Assembly: GCA_034002405.1 (NCBI GenBank)
Contig: JAVFAS010000106.1
Span: 1-6,279, forward strand
DNA: 6,279 nucleotides
DNA from: SZUA-365 sp034002405
GTDB lineage: Bacteria; Bacteroidota; Ignavibacteria; SZUA-365
Reading direction: 5' to 3'
Shown: positions 1-5,076 of the stretch, one piece after another
Layout of the letters: every line of letters begins with the position of its first letter
Numbering within the stretch: position 1 is the first letter of the stretch
Notes under the pieces: model-generated
What the model was told of the DNA's origin: nothing
The model's input: only the letters and a program-made list of their open reading frames with translations
Database searches by the model: none
Translations under genes and position numbers: made by a program

Positions 1-803
1 CGTTCGCGCGGTTTGAAGGCATGGAAATTCGTGATCACGATTTTCGCGCGTTGCATTTCCTCGCGCATATCGGAAGGGACCAGTTCCCGCGTCGCGTAAT
101 AGTTATCCGGATCATTCGGAAGCAGGACGCGCAGGCGGTCGCGGATGGTGAGTCCCGGCGCGACGACCAGGAAACCGCGGGTGAAATGCCTGCTACCCGG
201 GCGGCGCACGGCATTGATCGTCTGCCACGCGATGATCATCGCCATGACCGTCGTCTTGCCCGCGCCGGTGGCCAGTTTCAGCGCCAGGCGCGAGAGGCCC
301 GGATTCGCGCCCGCGTTCGCCGCCTCCAAGTGCGCGAGCATCTCCTTGCCCGCCTTCGACGACGGCGCCACCTCCGTCAGCCAGATGATGGTTTCGACCG
401 CCTCGATCTGGCAGAAGAACGGGCGGTAGCTGTTGAAGGCATGGTGACGCCAGTGCCGCAGCAGCCGCGCCGTTTCCGGCGTCACGCCCCAGTCCTGTTC
501 CGGCAGCGTGCGCCAGCGTTCCACCAGCCGCCGCATCGTATTGATCGTTTCCGCGAGCAGGTACTTCTGATCCTCCGTCGAGATCTCCTTCACCTCACCG
601 AACAGCAGGTCCTCCTGCGTCTCCTTCGCCGTCTTCCCCTTCGTCTTCTTCGGTTGCGGAATCGGCGTCACGAAATCCGCCGGCCTGCGTGTTTCCAGCA
701 GCTTCTGCGTCGGCTGGCCGTCCTTGTCCAGTTCCCAGTGCCGCCGCGGATATTCATACGGCGAATTCAGGATCGGATGTTCATAAAAGGCATTCGTGCT
801 CAT
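1..803 (-). CDS. Type III-like restriction/DEAD-box helicase subunit, N-terminal part
   Basis: This is the first 267 codons of a large ATP-dependent restriction-type protein; the rest lies beyond the left edge. The frame is open throughout. The ATG at 801-803 has an AGGGA-type ribosome site about 9 nt upstream. Visible motifs: a type III Res-like N-terminus (HPILNSPYEYPRRHWELD, residues 9-26), a Q-motif-like stretch with YRPFFCQIEAVE before the ATPase core, and a Walker A ATGAGKT at residues 178-184 (Lys183, Thr184). A conserved segment (FTRGFLVVAPGLTIRDRL) and YYATRELVP follow, then VITNFHAFKPRE at the edge. These match superfamily 2 helicase/translocase subunits of type III-like restriction enzymes, which are usually around 900-1000 residues; the DEAH box and nuclease domain would lie outside the window. 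It starts 34 bp after the KilA-N gene, so the two are probably co-transcribed. I am confident of the family, less so of the exact subfamily. Confidence 0.9.
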   Translation of the reverse strand, partial: MSTNAFYEHPILNSPYEYPRRHWELDKDGQPTQKLLETRRPADFVTPIPQPKKTKGKTAKETQEDLLFGEVKEISTEDQKYLLAETINTMRRLVERWRTLPEQDWGVTPETARLLRHWRHHAFNSYRPFFCQIEAVETIIWLTEVAPSSKAGKEMLAHLEAANAGANPGLSRLALKLATGAGKTTVMAMIIAWQTINAVRRPGSRHFTRGFLVVAPGLTIRDRLRVLLPNDPDNYYATRELVPSDMREEMQRAKIVITNFHAFKPRE

Positions 804-837
804 CGGCGGTGTCCCTCGAGGGAAAAAGTAAAGAGAT

Positions 838-1653
838 TCAGTGCGAACCTTCCTCCAGCTGGCCGGCGGCTCTGGCGGTGAGTGTGCGCATCTGGCGGAT
901 GGCGATGTCGTTGAGACGTATGATGCGATCGCTTTGCGGCAGTCCCATGTGGATGAACTCGGCGTTCATGTTTTCCAGGTTCGCGAGCACAAGGAGTTGT
1001 TCGAGTGTGGCATGGTCGCGCATGTTGCCATCCTTGTCCGTGTTGGCGTCCCGCCATTCGCGGGCGGTTTGGCCAAACAGCGCGACATTGAGCAGATCGG
1101 CCTCGCCGGCGTAGGTGAAGGCCGCCTGTTTCGCGGTGACCTCCGGCGGAATCAGATGCGTCTGGATGGCGTCGGTATGCAGGCGATAATTGATCTTGGC
1201 CAGTGTGCGATTCAGGTTCCAGGCCAGAGACAGGCGGCGATTTTCATCCTCCTTGAGGCGTTTGAATTCCTGGATGAGGTAGATCTTGAACTCGGGGCTG
1301 ATCCACATCCCGAATTCGAAGGCGATGTCGTGATGCGCGTAGGTGCCGCCGTACCGCCCCGCCTTCGCCTGTAGTCCGATGGCATTGGTCTTCTCGACCC
1401 ATTCCTTGACACTGAGCTTGTAGCTGTTCAGCCCGGCCTGACTTTTAATTATGGCGAATTCGCCGGAATTGAAATCCGGGTTGTGCACGGTCTCCCAAAT
1501 GCCGAGGAATTCAATGGTGTTGCGGTTGCGCAGCCAGTCGGAGATGAAGAAATCGCCGTCCGTGGCCGGCGCCGCCACCCATCGCGGATATTCGGATCGT
1601 GATTTCAGAATCGGTGAATCAGGCACGACCATGTTGCGCATCAGCGGTATCAT
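838..1653 (-). CDS. KilA-N domain protein beside a restriction subunit
   Basis: A 271-residue protein whose residues ~33-137 form a KilA-N DNA-binding domain. The recognisable run starts at GDFFISDWLRNRNTIEFLG, continues through NPDFNSGEFAII, and ends with the hallmark GRYGGTYAHHDIAFEFGMW (99-117) and PEFKIYLIQEFKRLK. The C-terminal half is a helical, charged region seen in KilA-N proteins encoded beside restriction genes. The role is inferred: DNA recognition or regulation within the restriction locus. The first ~30 residues are odd. They lack the usual family segment (an ISLTDIA-like strand before the domain) and instead carry PILKSRSEYPR, similar to the N-terminus of the downstream restriction subunit. 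No convincing ribosome site precedes the ATG at 1653. ATGs at codons 5 and 8 are alternatives. The 5' end may therefore be rearranged; the other two frames there contain stops, so a simple frameshift does not restore it. Confidence 0.85.
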   Translation of the reverse strand: MIPLMRNMVVPDSPILKSRSEYPRWVAAPATDGDFFISDWLRNRNTIEFLGIWETVHNPDFNSGEFAIIKSQAGLNSYKLSVKEWVEKTNAIGLQAKAGRYGGTYAHHDIAFEFGMWISPEFKIYLIQEFKRLKEDENRRLSLAWNLNRTLAKINYRLHTDAIQTHLIPPEVTAKQAAFTYAGEADLLNVALFGQTAREWRDANTDKDGNMRDHATLEQLLVLANLENMNAEFIHMGLPQSDRIIRLNDIAIRQMRTLTARAAGQLEEGSH

Positions 1654-1822
1654 CCCGGCGAAACGAAGGGAACAAAAATGAAAGTAGGAAATCGGGGGGA
1701 GGAATCATAAGCGGAGAGGTGGATAGGCGGGAAGGCGTGCCTGATTCGATGGCACGCGAGCGTCATCCCGGGGGGCGGCAGGGACCCCGCTCCTCCGCCT
1801 GAAAAACGTACAATGGTATCCG
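1654..1822. other. Intergenic region between lipoprotein and KilA-N genes
   Basis: 169 bp with no supportable gene. It contains two adjacent hairpin-forming segments (listed separately) and a purine-rich stretch. I see no clear promoter for the KilA-N gene on the minus strand. Confidence 0.6.
1735..1792. repeat. Two adjacent GC-rich dyads (REP-like or terminator-like)
   Basis: The first dyad is a perfect 7-bp stem, GCGTGCC (1735-1741) and GGCACGC (1751-1757), with a 9-nt loop. Directly beside it GAGCG (1758-1762) pairs with CGCTC (1788-1792), enclosing a smaller CCC/GGG pairing and a G-rich loop. It lies about 30 bp past the lipoprotein stop, where a terminator might sit, but no T-run follows on the minus strand. 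A REP-like intergenic element is the alternative. Confidence 0.45.
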
Positions 1823-2308
1823 TCACTCCTGAAGGACAGCGGATCGTATGCTCGTATATTCTTGCTGATTAACCGCCTTCGTCTCTTCCACGGTACCGTC
1901 CCGGTTGATTTGCGTCACAAGGTACGCCCCATGCATCCACGCTGAGGCGAGTTTGCTGTCTATGAGTGGTGTCCCCTCAACGATATAGGACTGTTGCCCG
2001 TAGATGTAAGGGATCCACCAGAACTTACTCGTGATAACGCCATCGAGTAACGCTACAGCACCCGGTACCGACTCGATGGCCCGATCCAGCGCCTCCTTCG
2101 CATTCGGAACACCGATGGGGATGATGATAATCCAGTGAACCATATCTACCCCCTCCACGCGATGAGAGGCTCTCTGGTATTCGTGGGCGCGGTTCCACTC
2201 AATATTCTTCGACGATATGACCGTGAAGTCGACGAGTCGCGATGTGCAGCCCGATAAAAGCGCGAGAGCAAGGCCAATCGATAGCAAGGGGATCACTCCG
2301 GGTTTCAC
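1823..2308 (-). CDS. Small predicted lipoprotein of unknown function
   Basis: A 161-residue protein with a type II (lipoprotein) signal peptide: Lys2, a hydrophobic stretch at residues 5-18, and the lipobox LSGC with the lipidated Cys21. The mature part has no further membrane helix. It carries a hydrophobic strand (WIIIIPIGVP), then ALDRAIESVPGAVALLDGVI, then IPYIYGQQSYIVEGTPL. That layout (alanine-rich helix, D-x-V-I, then a strand ending in V-E-G) is reminiscent of small TRL-like or related hypothetical lipoproteins, but I do not recognise it firmly. The start is GTG: AGGA at 2317-2320 lies 8 nt upstream, and the signal peptide exists only in this frame. An ATG at 2310-2312 is in another frame and gives no signal peptide. 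The gene is probably expressed alone or from the region around 2343-2377. It is presumably anchored in the periplasm or at the outer membrane. Confidence 0.75.
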   Translation of the reverse strand: MKPGVIPLLSIGLALALLSGCTSRLVDFTVISSKNIEWNRAHEYQRASHRVEGVDMVHWIIIIPIGVPNAKEALDRAIESVPGAVALLDGVITSKFWWIPYIYGQQSYIVEGTPLIDSKLASAWMHGAYLVTQINRDGTVEETKAVNQQEYTSIRSAVLQE

Positions 2309-2316
2309 TCATTCCG

Positions 2317-2320
2317 TCCT
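2317..2320 (-). promoter_or_regulatory. Ribosome binding site deciding a GTG start
   Basis: AGGA within AAGGACGGA on the minus strand, 8 nt before the GTG at 2306-2308. The out-of-frame ATG (2310-2312) is only 4 nt away, too close for good initiation, so the spacing favours the lipoprotein frame. Confidence 0.5.
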
Positions 2321-2342
2321 TTCTCTTGAAGATAAACGCATG

Positions 2343-2377
2343 GCATGTTGTGACGATTTCAGTGAGGAATATCCGGA
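2343..2377 (-). repeat. Short direct repeat S2 (copy of S1 at 3801-3835)
   Basis: On the minus strand this reads TCCGGATATTC, one variable base, TCACTGA, then a TC-rich tail ending CACAA. It matches 3801-3835 at 30 of 35 positions without gaps, in the same orientation. It begins 9 bp after the stop of the truncated protease frame and ends 34 bp before the lipoprotein start. It may be an upstream regulatory element or a recombination boundary. Confidence 0.7.
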
Positions 2378-2386
2378 TTAAGATTG

Positions 2387-2916
2387 TTATTCGCAATAGA
2401 AAACTGCGAGCCCACTAACCTCAGCGATTCGGTGGCCTGACATGCGTCCTTCAAAGGCGATTTCTTGGCCTGGGGTCATCGAGTTCTTCGCCACAACGCC
2501 TCCGAGTGGACCGATAGAATGATCTCGCAGGTCCGAGTTGACGCTAGGTCTGAATTCGACGAGAGTTGTATCGACCGAAGTGATGTGTGGACCGTGCAAG
2601 TACGGGTCGCACGATTCGACGCCTGGACACCGCTGACGGGCGATGGACATTGCGCTCATGCCAATGGCGCTCGCTTGCGCATCGTCATGGCGCGCAGGTT
2701 GATCAACTGATGCCCGAGATAGAAACACGTGTGCACACGTCATGCCGTAACGCTGGCCACTTGAATCCTCTACGCGGCTCGTCTCTCCGTATCGCCACGC
2801 CGTCAACCACCACTCGTCGAGTGTAGAATTGCTCCCTGCACGTTCGGTCGACCCGCTGAGCTCCCGACGTCATCTGAAAGGCCGTACTCTTCTGCGAATG
2901 TCCGAAGTTCGTCCAT
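2387..2916 (-). pseudogene. Trypsin-like serine protease, frameshifted and lacking its C-terminus
   Basis: The probable start is the ATG at 2914-2916, with AGAGG 6 nt upstream, 26 bp after the membrane-protein gene. That frame runs 37 codons (beginning MDELRTFAEEYGLSDDV) to a TGA at 2803-2805. The homologous reading continues in the -1 frame, open from about 2850 down to 2387. It contains SSGQRYGMTCAHVFL, typical of the catalytic-His segment of trypsin-fold proteases (His26 counted from a TTG at 2806). VDTTLVEF follows with a candidate catalytic Asp (Asp79), then GQEIAFEGRMSGHRIAEVSGLAVFY, which resembles the strand pair before the catalytic serine. The reading stops there: no GDSG motif occurs in any frame downstream. 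As sequenced, the product would lack its nucleophile, so I call a pseudogene. A sequencing error could explain the frameshift but not the missing end. The protease assignment rests on motif layout only. Confidence 0.55.
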
Positions 2917-2942
2917 GGTGCGCCTCTTACGTTACTGATTTT

Positions 2943-3401
2943 TTAGGGGCGGCTGGTGCTGACTTTCGCTTCGGGCGGTTCTTGCTTTACTACTGGAACG
3001 ACTGCGCCGCTGATGAGCGTGAAGAGGACCAGTATCACGGACGCGGTGGGAGCGTCGTACCAGCCAAGATACGTAACAAGTCCGCCCCCAGTGGCATACG
3101 CCCATACGATGAATGCCGCGATAGCCATCAAGCTATTTGTCCATGCCTCCTTCGGTGTGCTCGTGAACCGCGTGATGTACAGAGGGGTGCATACCACGCA
3201 GACAGCAAAGATGACTGTGAACAGCGTGCCTGGACTCTGAGCCAACCTGGCTACACCGTTCGCGCTGATATAGGCAGCGACAACTTCCGCAGGGATGTAT
3301 TTTGCAACCCTGTCGAAGTAATCCTTGATGTCCGAAGTGGTTCCTCCACTCTCGTAGCGACTACCACCTGCTGGAACGACGCGCTCTCTTACTATTCGCA
3401 T
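2943..3401 (-). CDS. Small three-helix membrane protein of unknown function
   Basis: A 152-residue protein. The N-terminal cytosolic-type segment contains DYFDRVAKYIPAEVVAAYI (residues ~27-45), a conserved-looking amphipathic block that I associate with small uncharacterised bacterial membrane proteins (KYIPAEVV type). Three hydrophobic segments follow: about residues 60-79 (LFTVIFAVCVVCTPLYI), 90-112 (LMAIAAFIVWAYA, then GGGLVTYL) and 117-138 (ASVILVLFTLISGAVVPVV). The tail is short and charged. The start is well supported: GGAGG at 3411-3415 lies 9 nt before the ATG. The gene is followed 26 bp later by the broken protease gene, and the tight spacing suggests the two once formed an operon in which a membrane protein accompanied a trypsin-like protein. 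Function is unknown; any role in a protease-coupled defence or signalling system is speculation. Confidence 0.7.
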   Translation of the reverse strand: MRIVRERVVPAGGSRYESGGTTSDIKDYFDRVAKYIPAEVVAAYISANGVARLAQSPGTLFTVIFAVCVVCTPLYITRFTSTPKEAWTNSLMAIAAFIVWAYATGGGLVTYLGWYDAPTASVILVLFTLISGAVVPVVKQEPPEAKVSTSRP

Positions 3402-3600
3402 ACGACCTTACCTCCGTTTGCGTAGTGCGGGTAACAACAATTAGATGGAGCTGGAGAAGATGCCAGTCTCGCATTATCGGTCCGCATAACACTTTTCTGG
3501 CAACTGCCTGAATAGACTGATTCCTAGTTCTTTCAATCTCCTGCAACCGACTGAGCCGGGTAACAAAGACTGTTATTCTGATCAGGATAATAAGACAGCG
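3402..3600 (-). other. Leader region of the membrane-protein gene
   Basis: 199 bp without a convincing gene. A minus-strand open frame spans it (up to 3630) but overlaps the membrane-protein start in another frame and looks like chance. A weak promoter-like pair on the minus strand, TTGAAA then TATTCA 16 bp later, lies around 3506-3533. Apart from this and the dyads above I see nothing. Confidence 0.4.
3561..3590. promoter_or_regulatory. Overlapping dyads in the leader of the membrane-protein gene
   Basis: TAACA-aagac-TGTTA (3561-3575) is a perfect 5-bp inverted repeat. It overlaps an 18-bp near-palindrome centred on CTGATCAG (3573-3590, with TTAT/ATAA ends). They lie between the recombinase-remnant stop (3602) and the membrane gene (3401). 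An operator or recombination site is possible; the sequence does not decide. Confidence 0.35.
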
Positions 3601-3601
3601 G

Positions 3602-3770
3602 TCACAGTCCTTCCATGTGGCCGCGGACACCCGACGGGCTCCTGTTCAGGACATGCGTGTAAATCATCGTCGCCTTGACACCCTCGCGTCCCGGCAGTAG
3701 CCTCCACGAGCGCACGCATCCCATCCGTAAAAATGCGACCCCACTCGAGACGCTCGCTCGATGCTGATTA
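3602..3770 (-). pseudogene. Decayed C-terminus of an IntI/Xer-like tyrosine recombinase
   Basis: The minus-strand frame ending in TGA at 3602-3604 reads KATMIYTHVLNRSPSGVRGH followed by MEGL. This closely matches the C-terminal signature of integron-type tyrosine recombinases (TMIYTHVLNR-x-x-x-GVRSP), including the nucleophile Tyr. Upstream in the same frame, FLRMGCVRSWRLLPGREGV lines up with the usual LLExGYDIRTVQELLGHxDV, but with an extra residue and the catalytic GH replaced by GR. Homology fades above about 3740, and the frame is closed by a TGA near 3778, so box I and the N-terminal domain are missing. It is a dead fragment of roughly 45 recognisable residues. Such recombinases integrate circular gene cassettes. 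The integron-integrase subtype is inferred from the THVLNR...GVR tail; a general Xer-type integrase is the alternative. Confidence 0.65.
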
Positions 3771-3800
3771 GAAGCTCACCGCAATTGCTTAGGCGAGAAT

Positions 3801-3835
3801 GTATATTGTGAAGATATCAGTGACGAATATCCGGA
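3801..3835 (-). repeat. Short direct repeat S1 (copy of S2 at 2343-2377)
   Basis: Matches S2 at 30 of 35 positions without gaps and in the same orientation. It lies 37 bp beyond R1 and about 65 bp upstream of the recombinase remnant. S1 and S2 together enclose the recombinase remnant, the membrane gene and the protease fragment. Confidence 0.7.
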
Positions 3836-3872
3836 AAAATTCAATTCAACACAAGGTCTCTGAACATTATTT

Positions 3873-4032
3873 TTCGGAATTATTTCCCAAGGAAAACGAT
3901 CCCACGCAACTGCGTTCAGTGCGCTTGACCAGTTCCTTGAAATCCCGGATTCGTGAGTGATACGCGCATTCAGGTAATCACTCCCCCATTCTTGCAGCGG
4001 ATTCCGCATACAGTACGAGCTCCTCATTCCAC
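3873..4032 (-). repeat. ~160-bp direct repeat R1 (copy of R2 at 4914-5076)
   Basis: Aligns to 4914-5076 in the same orientation. A 123-bp core is ungapped at about 67% identity (82 of 123), with small indels outside it. Shared blocks include TTCGGAA-TATTTCCC, CCTTGAA-TCC-GG, GCGC-TTCAGG, CGGATTCCGCA and CCTCATTCC. It contains a hairpin with arms ACTG/CAGT around a CGTT loop (3909-3920), extended by CGC/GCG past a bulged A. R2 keeps a hairpin at the same place with different paired bases. Mismatches fall evenly over the three codon positions, so this looks like a non-coding repeat. It begins 12 bp after the stop of the ORF at 4045-4395. Confidence 0.7.
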
Positions 4033-4044
4033 TTCACGCTACGT

Positions 4045-4395
4045 TCACCCCCTTCTTCCTCCGGAGTGTAACGAACGTCTCGATGCAGTGAGTAGGTATC
4101 CCCAGCGTCGTTCCTTCCCCCATACACGAAGCGTGACCCACGGCATGCATACCTGCGCCAAGGCATCCCAATCGAGCGCGGCGATTGTCCTTGGTACCGT
4201 GTCGTCCACGGGAAGTGCGAAGGGCATCCCGTTCCGGGTGATTCCGGTCACATTCCATCCGATTTCGATCAAGCACTCTTGCAGCCATGTGCGTGCCATG
4301 GAGCGACGCCGCGGGCTGTATCGCACCGACGGCGATGTCGTCAGAGATTCACCCCAGGATGGTGGGAGAACCTCTTTATCCCATTCAAATATCAT
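4045..4395 (-). CDS. Unrecognised 116-residue ORF after the SRPBCC gene
   Basis: I do not recognise this protein. It begins MIFEWDKEVLPPSWGESL and is rich in Trp and Arg; its middle, CLIEIGWNVTG to TVPRTIAALDWDALAQVCMPW, looks protein-like, while the last ~25 residues (from KERRWGYLL) are basic and less convincing. No signal peptide or membrane segment is visible. It starts 24 bp after the SRPBCC stop with only a weak ribosome site, so it may be translated by coupling. Its stop lies just before R1, as the reductase stop lies just before R2, which supports this frame. An alternative is a +1 frameshift near a GGGGG run at about 4119-4123, giving an ending YGGRNDAGDTYSLHRDVRYT and onward to a stop at 3978. 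That tail would lie partly inside the repeat, so I prefer the short form. Confidence 0.4.
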   Translation of the reverse strand: MIFEWDKEVLPPSWGESLTTSPSVRYSPRRRSMARTWLQECLIEIGWNVTGITRNGMPFALPVDDTVPRTIAALDWDALAQVCMPWVTLRVWGKERRWGYLLTASRRSLHSGGRRG

Positions 4396-4419
4396 CGTCC
4401 GATCATGGGGGTCGGTACT

Positions 4420-4872
4420 TTACCGCTCGCCCAGCTCCTTGAGCCGGTGGAGGGCGCGCGGCCACATTTCCTCGAACATCGCCGCGTACGCATCCACCAC
4501 ATCGATATCGACCCGCACCTCCGTCGCGCCGTCGTGCTCGCGGAAGGTGTAGTTTTCGTACGCCGGGGCCCACTGACGGGCGGCCTCGCTCGTGGTGTCC
4601 TCCACCCCGTCCCGGACGAGACCGAGGTGCTCGATCGAGATGAACTCGTACGGGCGGTTCTCCGCGATGCGGCTCACCATGCCGCCCTCGACGCCGGTTT
4701 CCGGATCGGGGCCGAGGAAGAGGATCTTCGAACCCTCGCTCCAGTCCCCGCGATAATACGACCCGGGGTTGAATGCGCTGGTCCAGTCCCGGTACGGCGC
4801 GTCGTCGAGCATCGTGTGCCAGACCTTCTCTTTCGGCGCATGTATCTTGGTCGAAAAGTGCAACGTCTTCAC
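4420..4872 (-). CDS. SRPBCC/AHSA1-type (START-fold) protein
   Basis: A 150-residue protein of the SRPBCC superfamily, a helix-grip fold with a deep hydrophobic ligand pocket. Many bacterial members are small stress or polyketide-type binding proteins with unknown ligands. The N-terminal HFSTKIHAPKEKVWHTMLD (residues 5-23) is the typical first strand and helix with the APxExVW pattern. YRDWTSAFNPGSYYRGDWSEG follows as the second region, and the C-terminal MFEEMWPRALHRLKELGER forms the long closing helix. Length is normal for a single-domain member. The GTG start at 4870-4872 is chosen because a strong AGGAGG (4881-4886) lies 8 nt upstream. Extending to an ATG at 4947 would add residues encoded inside repeat R2. 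The gene sits between R2 and the unrecognised ORF, both on the same strand. Confidence 0.88.
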   Translation of the reverse strand: MKTLHFSTKIHAPKEKVWHTMLDDAPYRDWTSAFNPGSYYRGDWSEGSKILFLGPDPETGVEGGMVSRIAENRPYEFISIEHLGLVRDGVEDTTSEAARQWAPAYENYTFREHDGATEVRVDIDVVDAYAAMFEEMWPRALHRLKELGER

Positions 4873-4880
4873 GCGAATAT

Positions 4881-4886
4881 CCTCCT
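4881..4886 (-). promoter_or_regulatory. Strong ribosome binding site for the SRPBCC gene
   Basis: A perfect AGGAGG on the minus strand, 8 nt before the GTG at 4872. It fixes the start and excludes the 25-codon longer reading that would begin inside R2. Confidence 0.8.
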
Positions 4887-4913
4887 GTCCTGAAGCTATC
4901 TGATTCTTATGAA

Positions 4914-5076
4914 TTCGGAAATATTTCCCGAAGGAAAAATGGTCCATGCAGCGGCGTTCGCTGCGTTCGACTCGCGCCTTGAATTCCTGGCTTCGCGGAC
5001 AATGAGCGCCTTCAGGACGTCGCGCTCGAATTCACTCAACGGATTCCGCAATCCCAGCGCGATCCCCTCATTCCCC
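4914..5076 (-). repeat. ~160-bp direct repeat R2 (copy of R1 at 3873-4032)
   Basis: Fills most of the 195-bp gap between the reductase stop (5068) and the SRPBCC gene. It contains a perfect 6-bp hairpin, GCAGCG-gcgtt-CGCTGC (4948-4964), where R1 has a differently paired hairpin. It also has a 12-bp palindrome GGAAATATTTCC (4917-4928) and, on the minus strand, TTTCC-TTCG-GGAAA, a stem with a UUCG-type tetraloop. The repeat begins at the reductase stop codon. Confidence 0.7.

Noticed and set aside
21..881. Long plus-strand open frame at the left end (286 codons)
   Set aside because: It is Arg-rich, low-complexity antisense of the helicase gene, which has clear motifs (Walker A, Q motif) on the minus strand.
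2829..3425. Plus-strand open frame of 198 codons
   Set aside because: Antisense to the three-helix membrane protein; no motif, and no ribosome site seen.
3361..3630. Minus-strand 89-codon ORF upstream of the membrane gene
   Set aside because: It overlaps the well-supported membrane-gene start and the recombinase-remnant end in a different frame, with no recognisable features.
3776..4027. Minus-strand 83-codon ORF across R1 (MRNPLQEWGSDYL...)
   Set aside because: R2 translates in the same frame to a partly similar peptide (RNPL-E...NA-AW--FP), but mismatches show no third-position bias, so the similarity is explained by a non-coding DNA repeat.
4279..4893. Plus-strand open frame of 204 codons
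   Set aside because: Antisense shadow of the SRPBCC gene, which has a perfect AGGAGG and family motifs.
5034..5040. ACTCAAC (GTTGAGT on the minus strand), a match to the attC core consensus
   Set aside because: The degenerate 7-mer is expected roughly a dozen times in this window by chance; no partner RYYYAAC box at suitable distance and no long palindrome joins it to the reductase end. ATTCAAC at 3844-3850 was dismissed for the same reason.
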